Positions 47,601-59,063 of a DNA stretch of 64,000 nt are shown here, piece by piece. The translations under genes and the position numbers were made by a program. Position 1 is the first letter of the stretch. Each line of letters begins with the position of its first letter. The notes beneath the pieces are model-generated. The model worked only from the letters and a program-made list of their open reading frames with translations, was not told the origin of the DNA and did no database searches. Source of the stretch: Rhizomucor pusillus (lineage: Eukaryota; Mucoromycota; Mucoromycetes; Mucorales; Lichtheimiaceae); NCBI GenBank assembly GCA_900175165.2, contig FWWN02000668.1:222423-286422 (forward strand). Reading direction: 5' to 3'.

Positions 47601-48350
47601 TAGAAACAGTGGTTGTCACAGTACTATGCTGACATGTGCTAGATGTATCAGGGATGCTGTTACAAGGGCAGAAGCTTCTTCCTCTATAAAATATCTGTTG
47701 CTCTTGATTTCCTTCGCCAAATTGCTGGAATGATATTATTGCATGAGAACAGCCTTCAAATCTCCTTTTTACTGTGAATACTTACTCTGAGAGTTGCAAC
47801 AATAGTCGACAATCCACCGTGCTCTTGTCTCTTGTCTAATCGAGAAACATGCTAAAGATACGCAAATCAGTTGCACTTGTAGTCTGGATGACTTTTTACC
47901 ATATACTTTACACGTTTTTTCTCAGTATCATATTGGGAAACGCGATCCAACAGCTTCTTGTCTTTTATCTTGGACGAAAATTCGCGGACAGTATGAAAAA
48001 GCTGGCGACAAACAAGATGCTGGCGGTTATCAAGGCAGTATTCCATGAGAGCAACTTCCCTTGGCATGTAAGGGATGGAAAACGGTCTGGCACTTGGATA
48101 AACTTTCGGAACAGCAGATCCTATGCAGAAAACAGTTGAGTACACCTTGTGATGACGGAATATGCTGCCTGAGCGACGACATACCAAATCCTCCAAAGCT
48201 TGGAAACGGGGGCAGGCTGGCAAAAGCAAGTAAACTGTGTGTCAGATGACAGCTAAACGTTCCTGCAAAAGAGATTTACCCAGTAGCTATAGAGCAATGC
48301 CACGCGAGCAATGCAATAGTCGCTATCCAAAAGATACGACGGTCCCTCAT
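44670..48350 (-). CDS. Secreted mucin-like Ser/Thr/Pro-rich repeat protein with acidic tail; 5' joint unresolved
   Basis: A probable cell-wall or secreted glycoprotein of about 1000 aa. Confident exons (5' to 3'): 47900-about 48234, 47786-47851, 47187-47724, 47016-47111, 45125-46947, 44895-45059 and 44670-44834; these join in phase. The first body exon is Cys-containing (CPRFQALEDLVCRR, VYSTVFCIGS, MEYCLDNRQHLVCRQLF); then Thr/Val-rich sequence with paired Cys; then about 600 residues of Ser/Thr/Pro/Gly repeats (SSPGSxPxxGTQTPN type), ideal for O-glycosylation; then CFQMPQGGPVTCLPA and an unusually acidic end (EHQDEDEDDQDDDSGDDE). An ATG at 48350 opens a good signal peptide (RRIFWIATIALLAWHCSIATG, exon 48280-48350), but its GG|GTAAAT donor is phase 2 while the next exon needs phase 1: one base off. 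No GPI-attachment sequence is present. Confidence 0.68.
46380..46880 (-). repeat. Degenerate tandem repeats inside the mucin-like gene
   Basis: Roughly five diverged copies of a unit of about 95-130 bp, each encoding a version of SSPGS-GTQTPN-TSPGP-TPSDDN. On the plus strand the copies are marked by GGACTGGATG-like or GGCTGGACGG-like sequence near 46387, 46482, 46611, 46727 and 46850. Confidence 0.7.
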
Positions 48351-49921
48351 TGCAGTGAATGATGCAGGAATAAACGAGTCCTCTGCCACTCACGAACCAG
48401 CATTATATACCTACAGGCTCATCATCAATTAAGAGTCTAAAGGTTTGGGGTAAGTTCTGAAGTCCAATAGAGTTGGGCAATTCTTTCTTTTCGCTTCCTT
48501 TCATATCTGTCTGTCAATTTTTAATACTTGCAGCATTTACAATGGCAACATGAGCGGTCCATAAGTGAATATCTTACCCAGCATTCTGGATTTACCATCA
48601 TAGTTGTAAAGGTAACCATGCCGTTTAAGGATATGTAGAGAGCTTCTGTGGCATAAACAAGCGCTATACCATAAGCTTGGAAGAAGACCGCGCTGCTGCA
48701 CATTCAGATCACCTCGACAGATTTCAATGCTATCGAAATATGATGTTTACACTGTAAATATTGCAAAATATGTAAGAACACTTTATCTCCTATCATTTCC
48801 TACTTTTTGCTCAATTGATGATGCAATTAACACTGCATTTGATTAGATACCAGCCTCGATTGGAAGTTATTCATGGAATCAATAATTCCTCACACTATCA
48901 TGTACTGAGTGCATTTGGCCACGTGCAACTCAGGTGCCACACCCAATGTCCTTCATTGTGTCACCAGATCGGTTCTGCCAGCAACAGGGTGATCCCGTTC
49001 ACTCATGGACTACGATCCACCGTTATTTGAAGGAACTAGCTCTCAGGTAGAAACAAGGATTCAAGGAGGGAATCGTGTTTCTCTGACCGTAAACGTAAAA
49101 GGAACGTCTTTTCAACAATGCCATTTCGTTTGGCGTAATGAGCTTCGTAGCTTTCACGCTATTCAGCTCGATTCTGCACGGCGTAGGTCGCTCGCCAGTA
49201 CACTTTTTATTCGGTGAGTACAAGCTGATACGCACAAATTCCAGACCGGGTGTTATTGACAACAAATAACTCGAGTAGGAGTCAGCGTGCTTGTCTTTGC
49301 ATCATCCTTGCGAAAGCTGGCAAGTGGATGAAACAAACATTCGACACAGTTACTTGTGTCAATTAACTCTATATGCAATTAATAGATGAACTGGTGGAAT
49401 ATCGGCGATCTCGATCCTAAATTCAAATGGTTTATCGTTGCCCAGGCAGGATCGCTGTCGTTGCTTTGCATTGTTGCAAATATCTATATATGGACATCAT
49501 CAAGTTGCTCTCCATCATCTTGAATATCCTCTTACACTCTGACCCACCTATAACCGATTTATATTGGCTTTACAGTATAGTTACCATATTACATTTGTCC
49601 ATTTGTACATTATCACCAAATATCAAGCAGCTTCCTCTAATCGAGAAGTTTCCGGATAAATAATATCTCTCTCTGTTGCAACATCTATCAAAGCATTGAC
49701 AAAATGAGAAACAAATCTTAGATACACGTTGTTTTAAAGAATTGCTATTCTTCATTCGATCCCAAGTCAATATGTATAAAACGAAAACAAAGCAGAGTCT
49801 ATGATCAGAGAATGCAAGTACGGCACATAAGAAACAGAATGCAAAAAACATGTGTGGAAAGTGGGATGGGAGAACAGAGGAAAAAAGAAAACAAATGTGG
49901 TTGGTACAGGAGTATACAATT
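48351..49921. other. 1.6-kb intergenic region
   Basis: Short frames only. It lies between the 5' end of the mucin-like gene and the stop of the SLY41-like gene, both on the minus strand. Nothing recognised. Confidence 0.5.
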
Positions 49922-51525
49922 TTACAGGATCTTGCTTTCTCGCGAGGAAAGCGTCTTGCTCCAATGGTTGGACATCCATGAAAGCCACGTCCCTGCTGCA
50001 GTGCCTGCATGGTGGTTGCTATCAAACGAGGGACTTGCCTTCTCCGCAGAAGTAGGCAAGACATCCATGCCCTTCTCTCTGATCTTGTTCTCTCCACGTT
50101 CGACGTCTCGTTTGGCGCTCTGGTACATCCAAAGGCCGACAAATGTCAGCATAATACCCATGGACTGGGCAAAGGAAACTTGCTGGCCGAACCAAATGAT
50201 GCTCATGACGATCACAAAAATACGTTTCACAAGTGATGCAATGGAATACGTTACGGGTGATGTCATGCTAAGGGTTGTAAATGCAAACCAGTTTTGGCCA
50301 AAGTTGGTCGTGCCGTTGAGCAAGAAATACATGATTAGCCGAGTCTTGGACACCGATGTCTCTCCGTTAGTAACAAGTGCAGCGCCATCCGAGTAGAGCC
50401 AAAGAGGCGACATGAGTACAAAGGATAGGATCGACGAGTAGAACAGCATGTTCATCTTGTCGAGTTTGTTGGGATCGCTCTTGCCCATGTTGGCTTCCTT
50501 GAAGATCAATTTCTTGCTAAAAATATTCTGTGTAACAAAGACAAGGCAGGACAAGAATGCACATGTCAAGCCTATCAAGTTGTTGGAAAAGGTGAACGTG
50601 CAAGCCAGAATGACACCCAGAGTCAATGGCAGCAGGGACAAGTAAACCTTGGATGTGTATTGAACTTGGAAAATGAACCGATAAAATAGGACAGTAAATA
50701 AGGGAGCCAGTGCCTGTGCAAAATATGCGTTGTCAGTGTTAAAAAGAAAAGATGGTACGCTTAGGCCAGACGACAACGTACCTTGATGGTGTGTACCAAG
50801 CTAACAGGCACTCTGCTAATTGCAATGCTGGAGAAAACGTGGCCAACAATCAAAAAGGCTGCCAGAGGGGTCATTGTGGAAATAATCTTTTGCGTAGGTG
50901 TTCTGATGGTTGTTACATGGAAAATCGCCGCCACCAAGTAGCACCACATGGCAACCAATCCAAATTGCACAAAAGTCAAGGTGACCGGGAATTTGAATAC
51001 ATTGAGGATCTGCTTGCCGGTGTTGTTGGTAAGCGATGAAGAAAGATACCACATGCAGCAGTTTAGGATAAATTTTAGATTATCCGAAACCGTAAAGTGG
51101 GTGCTGCTAGGAAAGAGATAATTCCAAAGGTTCTGCAAGGCGTTCCCAGAGGACGAAGCATCGATGTGTCGAGTAGATAATTCTGGCTGCGAGCCCTGTC
51201 GTTCAAAGACTGCAGATAGGAAGTTTGCAGATGACTTCTCGTGGTAGTTGTATTCTTCGTTGCCATGAAGAGGAGGCGTCGGCAGCGATTGTGGTAGGTC
51301 CGCATAGTTGCTGTTGCTACCTGCTCGGTTGTATAGCTGCCGTTTATCATCTGCAGAGAAGGGCTGCGTAGGTAAGGTAAATGGAGATTGGGTATCTACG
51401 ACGGCATCGAATGATGATGTTTGTTTGGTCTGTTGCTTTGGCGACGGCTGTTGGTAGTAAGTGTTGTTTCCAGTTTCAGCATTCAGCACGGCAGGCTCAT
51501 GTGAAACGAGGGTTGCAGCAGGCAT
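49922..51525 (-). CDS. Triose-phosphate-translocator family transporter (SLY41-like), 2 exons
   Basis: A multi-pass carrier of the TPT/nucleotide-sugar transporter family, 511 aa: exons 50782-51525 and 49922-50713. A hydrophilic Ser/Gln-rich N-terminus of about 130 residues precedes LKFILNCCMWYLSSSLTNNTGKQ, the first membrane segment, with the family's K/Q motif. Family sequence continues with FPVTLTFVQFGLVAMWC, VPVSLVHTIK-ALAPLFTVL across the intron, FIFQVQYTSKVYLSLLPLTLGV, FVTQNIFSKK, and LVKRIFVIVMSIIWFGQ in the last third. The nearest known relative is yeast Sly41, an ER/Golgi protein isolated as a suppressor of loss of Ypt1; chloroplast triose-phosphate carriers are more distant. The substrate is not established. 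The C-terminal 50 residues are hydrophilic. Confidence 0.9.
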
Positions 51526-51799
51526 AACTCTCTGAAAGCAAAGCCCAGTACTGCAAGCGATAACAGAAAATGGTAGAAATAGCGATCAATAGCTGAGATC
51601 GGTTTTCCAAATCCGGAAGCTATACTTTTTTAGGAACCTAAATGTCTCTGGCCGATCCTGCCCTGAGAAACATATTCTGAGGAGTAAAGCATATAAACAA
51701 AGGAGAAGGGGATAGACTATACAGATATAAATGAGATGACGAAAAAAAAGGGAAGGAATGGATAGATAGAAATACAGAGGTTAGGAAGGGGAAGGGATA
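51526..51799. other. Spacer between FZO1 and SLY41-like genes
   Basis: A short spacer between two minus-strand genes. It holds the FZO1 3' end and the transporter's promoter. Confidence 0.5.
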
Positions 51800-54547
51800 T
51801 TAATCGCTGGATCGGTACACTCCGTCTATCTGTACCGATTGAACCTTGTCCAAAAGGACAGCGGATTTCTCCATGACACCGTCAAAGTAAACAATAGTTT
51901 CTTGAGACGTGTGTGCCTTGTTTTCGAGCTCGTTGCGTCTCTTTTCCTTGCTCTCTATAGCTCGAACAAGTCTATTCTGGATTTCCCAGCCTTCCACACG
52001 GAGAACTTTGCGAGATTCGCGACCAATACGTCGGCTTTGGCGTTCCACGTACTCTGTATCCCGAGCAGCTGCTTGAAGCTTTCGGATAAGCTTGCGCTTA
52101 ACAGCGTAGCGCATGTCTGACACCACATAGACCAGCATACCCACACCGGCGATGCTGACTACGGGCAAAATCATTTGTCTCATACTGCGTTGACTGAAGG
52201 TGCTCGACAAGGTCCAAATGCTCGAGACTGTATCCTTGATACCAAGCAAACGACTGCCGACCATGGCAACAGCGCCAAAGGAAAGCGCACAGCCAGATAG
52301 TTTCTCATCTAGTGCAAAATCGAAGAAATCTGTAGGCTCCACAGATATCAACAAACGCCGATCTCTGTTCTTGCCGAACATCTTGTCGGTAGTTGCCATG
52401 CGGGGGTAGTTGCCCAGGTGCTCAACGCCTGTATCGTGGATTCGATCGATGCCCTGAGCAGTTTCTTCGCGAGCATGCTCTTCTGCTTTGGTAACCTGTT
52501 TGAGGAGTGCATGCGACATCGTGTCGGCGACATCCTGAGCGTATTGCCAAATCAAAAAGATGCCGGGATACTCGATGCCATCTGCAGCAACGTTGATAGT
52601 CTCGACAGCGGTGGACAGGATGCCGGTTGCGTGGCGCTGGATATTCGAAACCGTAGACTCGGCCATGTTCTCCACCTGATGCAGCAGTCGATCGCGTATA
52701 CGTAGCAATTTTTCATAAGCAGGCAAGTCCTCTTGCAGCTCGCTCATAGCACGTTCATATTCCTCCTGGGCCATCTTGCTGTTCGACTTCGACAAAGCAC
52801 CGATGTCCGTGAGCAGGTTGACCATGTAGTTTTTGGCCGGCGATAACTTGGACTTGGTTCTGTTCTCGAGAACAAATGCGCGCAATCGTTGCTCAAGTCT
52901 GGCAAACTCGGGTGCATCCACCTTGTAGGCACCAGGTTCCAGTGAAATTTCACCAGCACTGACAAAGTGGACGAGGTCCTCGGCGTCAGCGTAGGTTGCA
53001 GGCGACAGCTGACGGATCTGGTCCAAAATGAGACGCTTGCAGCGCTCTTTATCGCGAATAGAGTCGAATCGGTTGACGACAATGAAGATGTGGGTCTTCT
53101 CGTTAGCTGCATTCCAAAGGAATTCCTTGCCCTACGTCATCGTAGCACATGAGTAACCATTTGCAACCAGGATAAATAAATTACCTACCGAAAGGGTAAA
53201 GTGGTTCTCAGCGCTGACGACGAACACAACAACGTCGATTTCTTCTTGACGAGCAAAGACGGCAGTAGTCTTTACTGAATCCGTGTTGAGACCAGGCGAG
53301 TCAATAAGCGCAATGTCAACAACACCGTTGTGTAACAAAGATTCTTCCGTTGATCGAGCGTCGTTGGCGTAGATCTTTAGCATCTTGTACTTGTCACCTT
53401 CGTCAGCAACGACGCGGAACAAGTGACGCATTTCAATAACATGGTAAGTGCTTGGATCGAGTCGATTGTATTTCTCGGGGTCAGGGATAGCGTGGGCTGC
53501 TTCGACGCCGTCGTTTAGCATGGCATCCAGAACTTCGCAAAACATGCTGGTGCAAGGCTGTTGGTCGGCAGGCAATAGATCTCGTTTGAGCAAGGCATTG
53601 ACGAATGTCGACTTGCCGGAATTCAAATCACCCGTAACGAGCACTTTGGAAGAAGTGTCGGCAACTCGGTTGTGAAGATTATCCAGATGGCGGAGACACT
53701 GGCCCAACCGTTCGTCAAGCAGGTTCGAAATTGATTGTCCTTCCAAGGTACGCAGGTCTGCAGATGAATGTCCCATCTTGAGGTCAATGCTAAGGATATT
53801 CAAATCCTTGCCAAATTCGCTGTTCAGCAATCTGCTCTGGTCTGCCTGTCGAGCAAATGGAGACGACGTTTCTTGCATGGAATAAATCGAAGATCGTCTC
53901 ACTTGGTCAATGACAGACGACGAGCTGCATCCAATGTCAGGCTGGGATGCAGTCTCAAATACCTCTTGAGACATCATGCCAGGCATAGCCATAGTTTGCG
54001 AGCGCTGAGGGAGAGGGCGGTCGTTTGGACGGTGCATCAGTGGATATCGAATAGGGAACGATTTCTTGTTGGACAATCGAAGGTCTTCACAGATACCCAT
54101 GACGGACGTAATATGACCCAAAAGCCGCTGGCAACTGTCGTGGTACATACGCTGTTCCTGGGCTGCATTCAATCTATGCTGTCTTGTACGCTGCGAGACG
54201 GTCGGCGAAGGCGTCGGCGCAGCCTTCTCGCGCTCAAGTCTCGCTTTGAATTCGGCCAAGGATTCAGTGCCCAGTGACTCAATTCCAGGCGCCGAGTTAC
54301 GCCTGAAATGCTTTGCAGGCGACAAGGCTGAGGGACGCACTCCAGATTGATTGCCCCATTCAGACATGGCTGACTGAAAAAGCGTTCGAGCGTTTTCGCT
54401 GACATGGGCCACTTGAAACGGGCCATCCCGAATCGTGACTGCTACCGTTGTGCGCTTTTGATTGGAGACATTTGTTCGTTGCCTCTTTTTGTCATATGCA
54501 GTTCCTCCTTGGTTGTTATCCAGAGAATCATCATCAATTTTGATCAT
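51800..54547 (-). CDS. Mitofusin Fzo1, outer mitochondrial membrane fusion GTPase, 2 exons
   Basis: A dynamin-family GTPase that tethers and fuses mitochondrial outer membranes. It is 896 aa (yeast 855): exons 53189-54547 and 51800-53131. The N-terminal 250 residues are Ser/Gln/Arg-rich. The GTPase domain has P-loop GDLNSGKST (about residue 305), G2 around CTSMFCEVLD, G3 DSPGLN, and G4 VNRFDS after the intron. Coiled-coil HR1 follows (MAQEEYERAMSELQED). Membrane segments are LPVVSIAGVGMLVYVV and a weaker hydrophobic stretch before it. The C-terminal coil (KLIRKLQAAARDTEYVERQS, HR2) ends the protein. The intron (GTAGGT donor) is phase 0 and joins FTLS to GKEFLWNAANE. Confidence 0.93.
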
Positions 54548-54869
54548 CTCATGTGTCTATATTCCTTCGATTATCTTTCTGAAGCTGGCCCGCGCTTAAG
54601 TGAAAGTATCCTCCTTCCAGCACTTTTTAAATCTGCCAACTGCCAGTAACTGCTTTCTACATAAAATGAGTGTAAATGTTTCAAGGAGCATTATTACAGC
54701 ATGTGGTGGATCACAAAATCCGTGCGGTATGCTTCTTGCAATATTGCGTCTATACATCATTCTGCAGTGTGCTGTTAGCTGCGGTGAAGGTACGGTAGTC
54801 TGTCCTGAAATTTAATATCTTCCCTCCAGTGCGGTTGGTTTAGAATCATTCGTGATACGTGCTCGTGTC
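54548..54869. other. Divergent promoter region FZO1 / coiled-coil gene
   Basis: The 322 nt between two divergent start codons should contain both promoters. A short plus-strand frame here is not convincing. Confidence 0.45.
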
Positions 54870-55602
54870 ATGGAGGATAAAGAGCGCTTTTGGTTGGAGC
54901 AGGAACCGGATCGAGAGTTAGTCCAAATGACCACAGCGACTCTTTAATGAGTTACTGACCGACATTTCACGCAGTTTGTTTTTGCAACCTGAACACATCA
55001 AAGATCATAATTCATTGAAACTCGCAAAGATCAGACTTCGAAATGCCGAAGAACGACATGCACGCCTAATGAAACGGCTTTTGCAGCTGCACCTTGTTGA
55101 ATTTGAAAGCTTCCAAAAGTTACATGCACAGCACACAGATAGGAGGTCACTACCGCGATCAAAGACTGGGCATTTTGATATTGTAAACGGGTTCAGCTTC
55201 GTTGAGCAACAGGAGCAAACGATACAGCAGATACTTGGTGCGACAGGCAAAGACACTGGACAAGAACCACGGACACCATACGATGCAATTGAAAATGATG
55301 CTTCATATATCGAGTACAAAAAGCGCAACGAAGACGTTTACAATTTGAAATTGGAAAAAATGTGCCTCGAATTCGACGAGCGATTGCTCAAGACGCGCGT
55401 TCGATGCATGGAAGAGATTGTCGATATCAAGAAAGAGATCAAAGATATAGAAAAGTCGCTGAAAAGTAGCAACCTTGTCGATTCATCCGTTTCCTCCCCG
55501 TCATCTTTCCTCCCTTCGCCCTCAATGTCCCGTCTAAACCCTCGAGATCCTCGTTTGCGTCGACAATCACCTGATGTTCCCGGTGCAGAGATCCAAAGAT
55601 AG
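54870..55602 (+). CDS. Coiled-coil protein, hypothetical, 2 exons
   Basis: A 224-aa predicted protein. Exon 1 (54870-54916) encodes MEDKERFWLEQEPDR and ends at a GTTAGT donor; exon 2 is 54975-55602. The body is helical and charged (KLAKIRLRNAEERHARLMKR, FQKLHAQHTDRRS, LEKMCLEFDERLLKTRVRCM, DIKKEIKDIEKSLK) and is probably a dimerising coiled coil. The C-terminal 50 residues are Ser/Pro-rich and end in NPRDPRLRRQSPD. The sequence suggests a nuclear or cytoskeletal complex subunit. I cannot assign a family. It converges on histidyl-tRNA synthetase, with the stop codons only about 31 nt apart, so the 3' UTRs overlap. Confidence 0.7.
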
Positions 55603-55633
55603 ATAATGCCATTATGGAGAAGAATAAATGTTA

Positions 55634-57136
55634 CTACTGTACTTTTAATTGCCTTTCTATTACATCATACAAGTCTTTGCGATCAACAAGCATGCCACTG
55701 CCTTGCGATTTGTCCTTGTTACGCATATCCTTGAGCCGTACTTGACCGCGGTCAAGCTCATCTTTTCCAATGATAACTGCAAGCGGTATCATGTCTTTTT
55801 CGCATGCTGCCCACTGTTTATCGAGTTTTGGTTTGTTCTTATGCAAAAATGAAGCACTGATACCACGATCCCAGAGCTCCTTTGCCAGCGCCATTCGTTC
55901 CTTCAAAAAGCCATCGCCGGCTGCAATGATGTAAACTTGAGTATCGTTGCTCTTGATGCGTTGATTTTGGCGTGCCATCAATAGCGAGAAAATACGCTCA
56001 ACTCCGAGAGATACACCCACGCAAGGTACCCGAGCAGAGGGCTCGCCTTTTCGATTGCGACCGGAAAACATACCGACAAGTTCGTCGTAGCGCCCGCCAG
56101 CAGCAACAGATCCAATGCCGCCGTCGACTGACTGTGGCGTAATAGCTTCGTATATGACGCCAGTGTAGTAGTCAAGGCCACGTGCAAGACTTAGATCAAT
56201 CGTCATTCTATTGTGAATATCAAACGATTCCAGATATTCGAAGAGAAGTTTCATATCGTGCAATCCTTGTTGAGCAAGCTGGTTTTCAGAAAGCCGTTTA
56301 TCTGCCAACAATCGATCCAGCAGTTCACAGTCGCCTTTAAGTTTGACGTACTCGCCGATGCGATCGGCAACATCTGCGTCCATATTCCGCTGATATATCA
56401 TTTCGTGCTTGACCTTGTCCCACGGCAGCTTGTCCAGTTTGTCGATAGCGGATGATATCGAGCGAATCTCGTGAGCAGGTACTCCACACACCTGGAAGAG
56501 ACCGTCCAATATTTTGCGATGATTAATTTTGATATTGAATTCATCAATCTCTAACGCCTGCAACGCTTCGCACAGGACTCGCAACACTTCTGCGTCTGGT
56601 ATCATTGGATCGTATTTGCCAGCAATGTCAAAATCGCATTGGTAAAACTCTCGCAGACGACCCTTGTTCATAGCCGGTTGGTCTCGTCGATATACCTTGG
56701 CGATCTGGTATCGTTTGATGTTCTGATAGTCTTTGCCATTCATTGCCACAAATCTCGCAAACGGTACTGTCAAGTCGTATCGAAGAGAGCACGATTCACC
56801 GCCTTGGTCGGCAAGGTCGTATATCAATTTGCTTTCCTCTCCGTATTTTCCAGCCAATATATCCTTCAACTCAAAAACGGGTGTGTCGATAGTTACTGCA
56901 CCGTGTCGTCTAAATACTTGCACGATCGTTGCAAACATTTTTTCACGAATAGTCATTTCCTTGTCATTATAATCTCGGGTTCCTTTGGGTGTCTTTAATG
57001 CAACCTGCTTCTGCGTTGTCGAATACGATCTTCGTGGCTGTTACGCAGACGTTCCTGTCAATATCACATTTGGATGGGGCGAAGCAAAAACTAGAGAGAA
57101 TCTTACATGGATGCATTGCCTATCTATAATTGTCAT
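55634..57136 (-). CDS. Histidyl-tRNA synthetase, main exon plus probable 5' exon
   Basis: It charges tRNA-His with histidine. Main exon 55634-57037; probable first exon 57107-57136 ([10 protein letters not shown]), joined in phase, giving 477 aa. The class II core is complete: [13 protein letters not shown] (motif 1 region), [18 protein letters not shown] (motif 2), [29 protein letters not shown] (histidine A), [16 protein letters not shown] (motif 3 area) and a C-terminal anticodon-binding domain ([20 protein letters not shown]). The N-terminus contains [11 protein letters not shown], like a mitochondrial presequence. One gene usually makes both cytosolic and mitochondrial HisRS in fungi by alternative starts; upstream open frames at 57120-57406 could be alternative 5' exons, but I could not join them without a phase conflict. 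The 5' end is therefore provisional. Confidence 0.88.
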
Positions 57137-59063
57137 GCAGTGAAGGCTCTGGGCTCTCCGTGAGAGCTTTGATCGCGTCAGTTGAGTAAAGTAGATCAGA
57201 CGGTGAATCCAACAGTACCTTACACAAGCCCGCGATCGTATGTGCCTTTCGGCAACCACGCACACTGGTAAAGAAACTGGACGCCAAGAGAGTTGCTGAG
57301 GACAATGAGCCGCCAAGTCAGTTTCGAATTAGAAGGGCAGGCATTACTGATTGTACCTGGAATTCGCGAGGAACACATTATTCGGAATCTGGACCGCTGC
57401 CCGCATCCCAGAATATAAACATATTGTTTTCCCGCTCTTGGCGGGGACCACGCATCGTGTCGGGGCAGGGCAGACGCGGGCAAAGGGGAAAGGACAATGT
57501 ATAAAAAAATACATTTTTGAGGCGGGCGGCGCACCAGCAGGCACCATCCGGGACGGAGGAATGCTTCTACATACAGAGAGGAGACTTGCTTGGATAGAAT
57601 GATATGCACTTGCAAGCAAAAAATACTTATCACGCCGTACGCACGCCATAGAATATGAGTAAAGTTTTGCATAGACGCAAGAGATCACAGTGCCCAGGGG
57701 AAGACTCCAGAGAGCAGAGATGCTACATGCATAATTCGGTCAAGAGGTATATATAAACGTGCTTCAATCTGCATCAACGGTCAATCGTTTGCAATCTTAA
57801 AAGATTTGATGTTCTAGCTTACCATATCATTATCTCTGTAAAAGATAAAGATAAAAAAAGAAATGAGGGGATTGCTCATTTTATAAGCATCTCGACAAAA
57901 AATTTTCTGTTATCAGAAACAGTGCTTTACATCCTGGGAACTTCGAATGTTGTTTCACAATCTTCTTTGTAATGTATATATCAATTGACAGCACTCGATG
58001 ATAATATACAGCAGTATGACATGCAATACGTACGCATCGGGACTGTTGTAGATGCATAGTCTGCTGGAACGTCGAACATGACCGGTTTCACCACAATGAT
58101 TGCAACGTCATTGGCACAGTATTTTGGAAGAATAACATCAAGTTGGAGACGAAATGCTGAAGCGAACATCAAAAGAAGAAACTCCCGTTGATTCGACTTT
58201 CGAAGCTTTTATATGCATGCAGAAGAAAAAAAATCATGGAAACCTATGCGAAAGCTTGACATTTCTGGATTTTATCGACCCAAACGGAAATCGAGTAGCA
58301 AAGAAGGAAGTTGCACAAAGTGTTGTGTCTTTTCGCGTGCCAGGTTCAATAATTTTCAGGATGAGTTCGACGTTTGAGGAATATTTTCAGTGAATTCGAG
58401 GCGTTGTAATACTCGCTTGACCTTCATAGACCTCCATTCGACGGCGGTTTTGCATCCACTTCGCTACTGCAAACAACGCGCCGTCGAATTTCCGGTTTAT
58501 TCAGACCGGCGCTCGATGGAATATATTCTTAGTTTGCTGTTGGCCTTCCTGAGTCGCCGCGCACATACGACAGGCATCTTCGGCTTGGTCCATAACAATA
58601 GTGTTCACCTCTTTGTCTCCTGAACGCGTTGGACCGCTCCTTCGTCGCGATGCTCTTCGCGCAAAGACACTGGGGACTTTGGGAATACAGGTGCTGAAAC
58701 CAAAACTTTTCAAAGTCGAGTTCCTTAGATTGGTGTCTGTTCTGCCTGCCAAACTCCAAAAGCGAACATTAATTTTGTAGCCCACATCGTGTAATACACT
58801 CTTCCATCCAATTCACGTGGAAGGTGTATAAATTAATTAACTGTGGTTTTCCATATAAAATTCGGTCCTTCACCCGCTCCTCAGATCACTACAGCTTCCA
58901 GAAAAAAGTGCTTCCACAGCAAATTTTTGGAAAAAGAGCCAATAACTAGAGGGAAACCATTTTTAAAGTCTGGCCGGATCAGTGTTTTACATCTGAAGAG
59001 GAAATGGATTACTCAAAGACTGTGTTTAGTGATGTATATACAATAATAAGTTAGTTTACAAAC
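57137..59063. other. 1.9-kb region upstream of HTS1
   Basis: Part of it (57137-57406) is open on the minus strand, with protein-like sequence (SSFFTSVRGCRKAHTIAG and KVLLDSPSDLLYSTDAIKAL) that may be alternative 5' coding of HTS1. The rest shows only short frames. Nothing else recognised. Confidence 0.45.
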
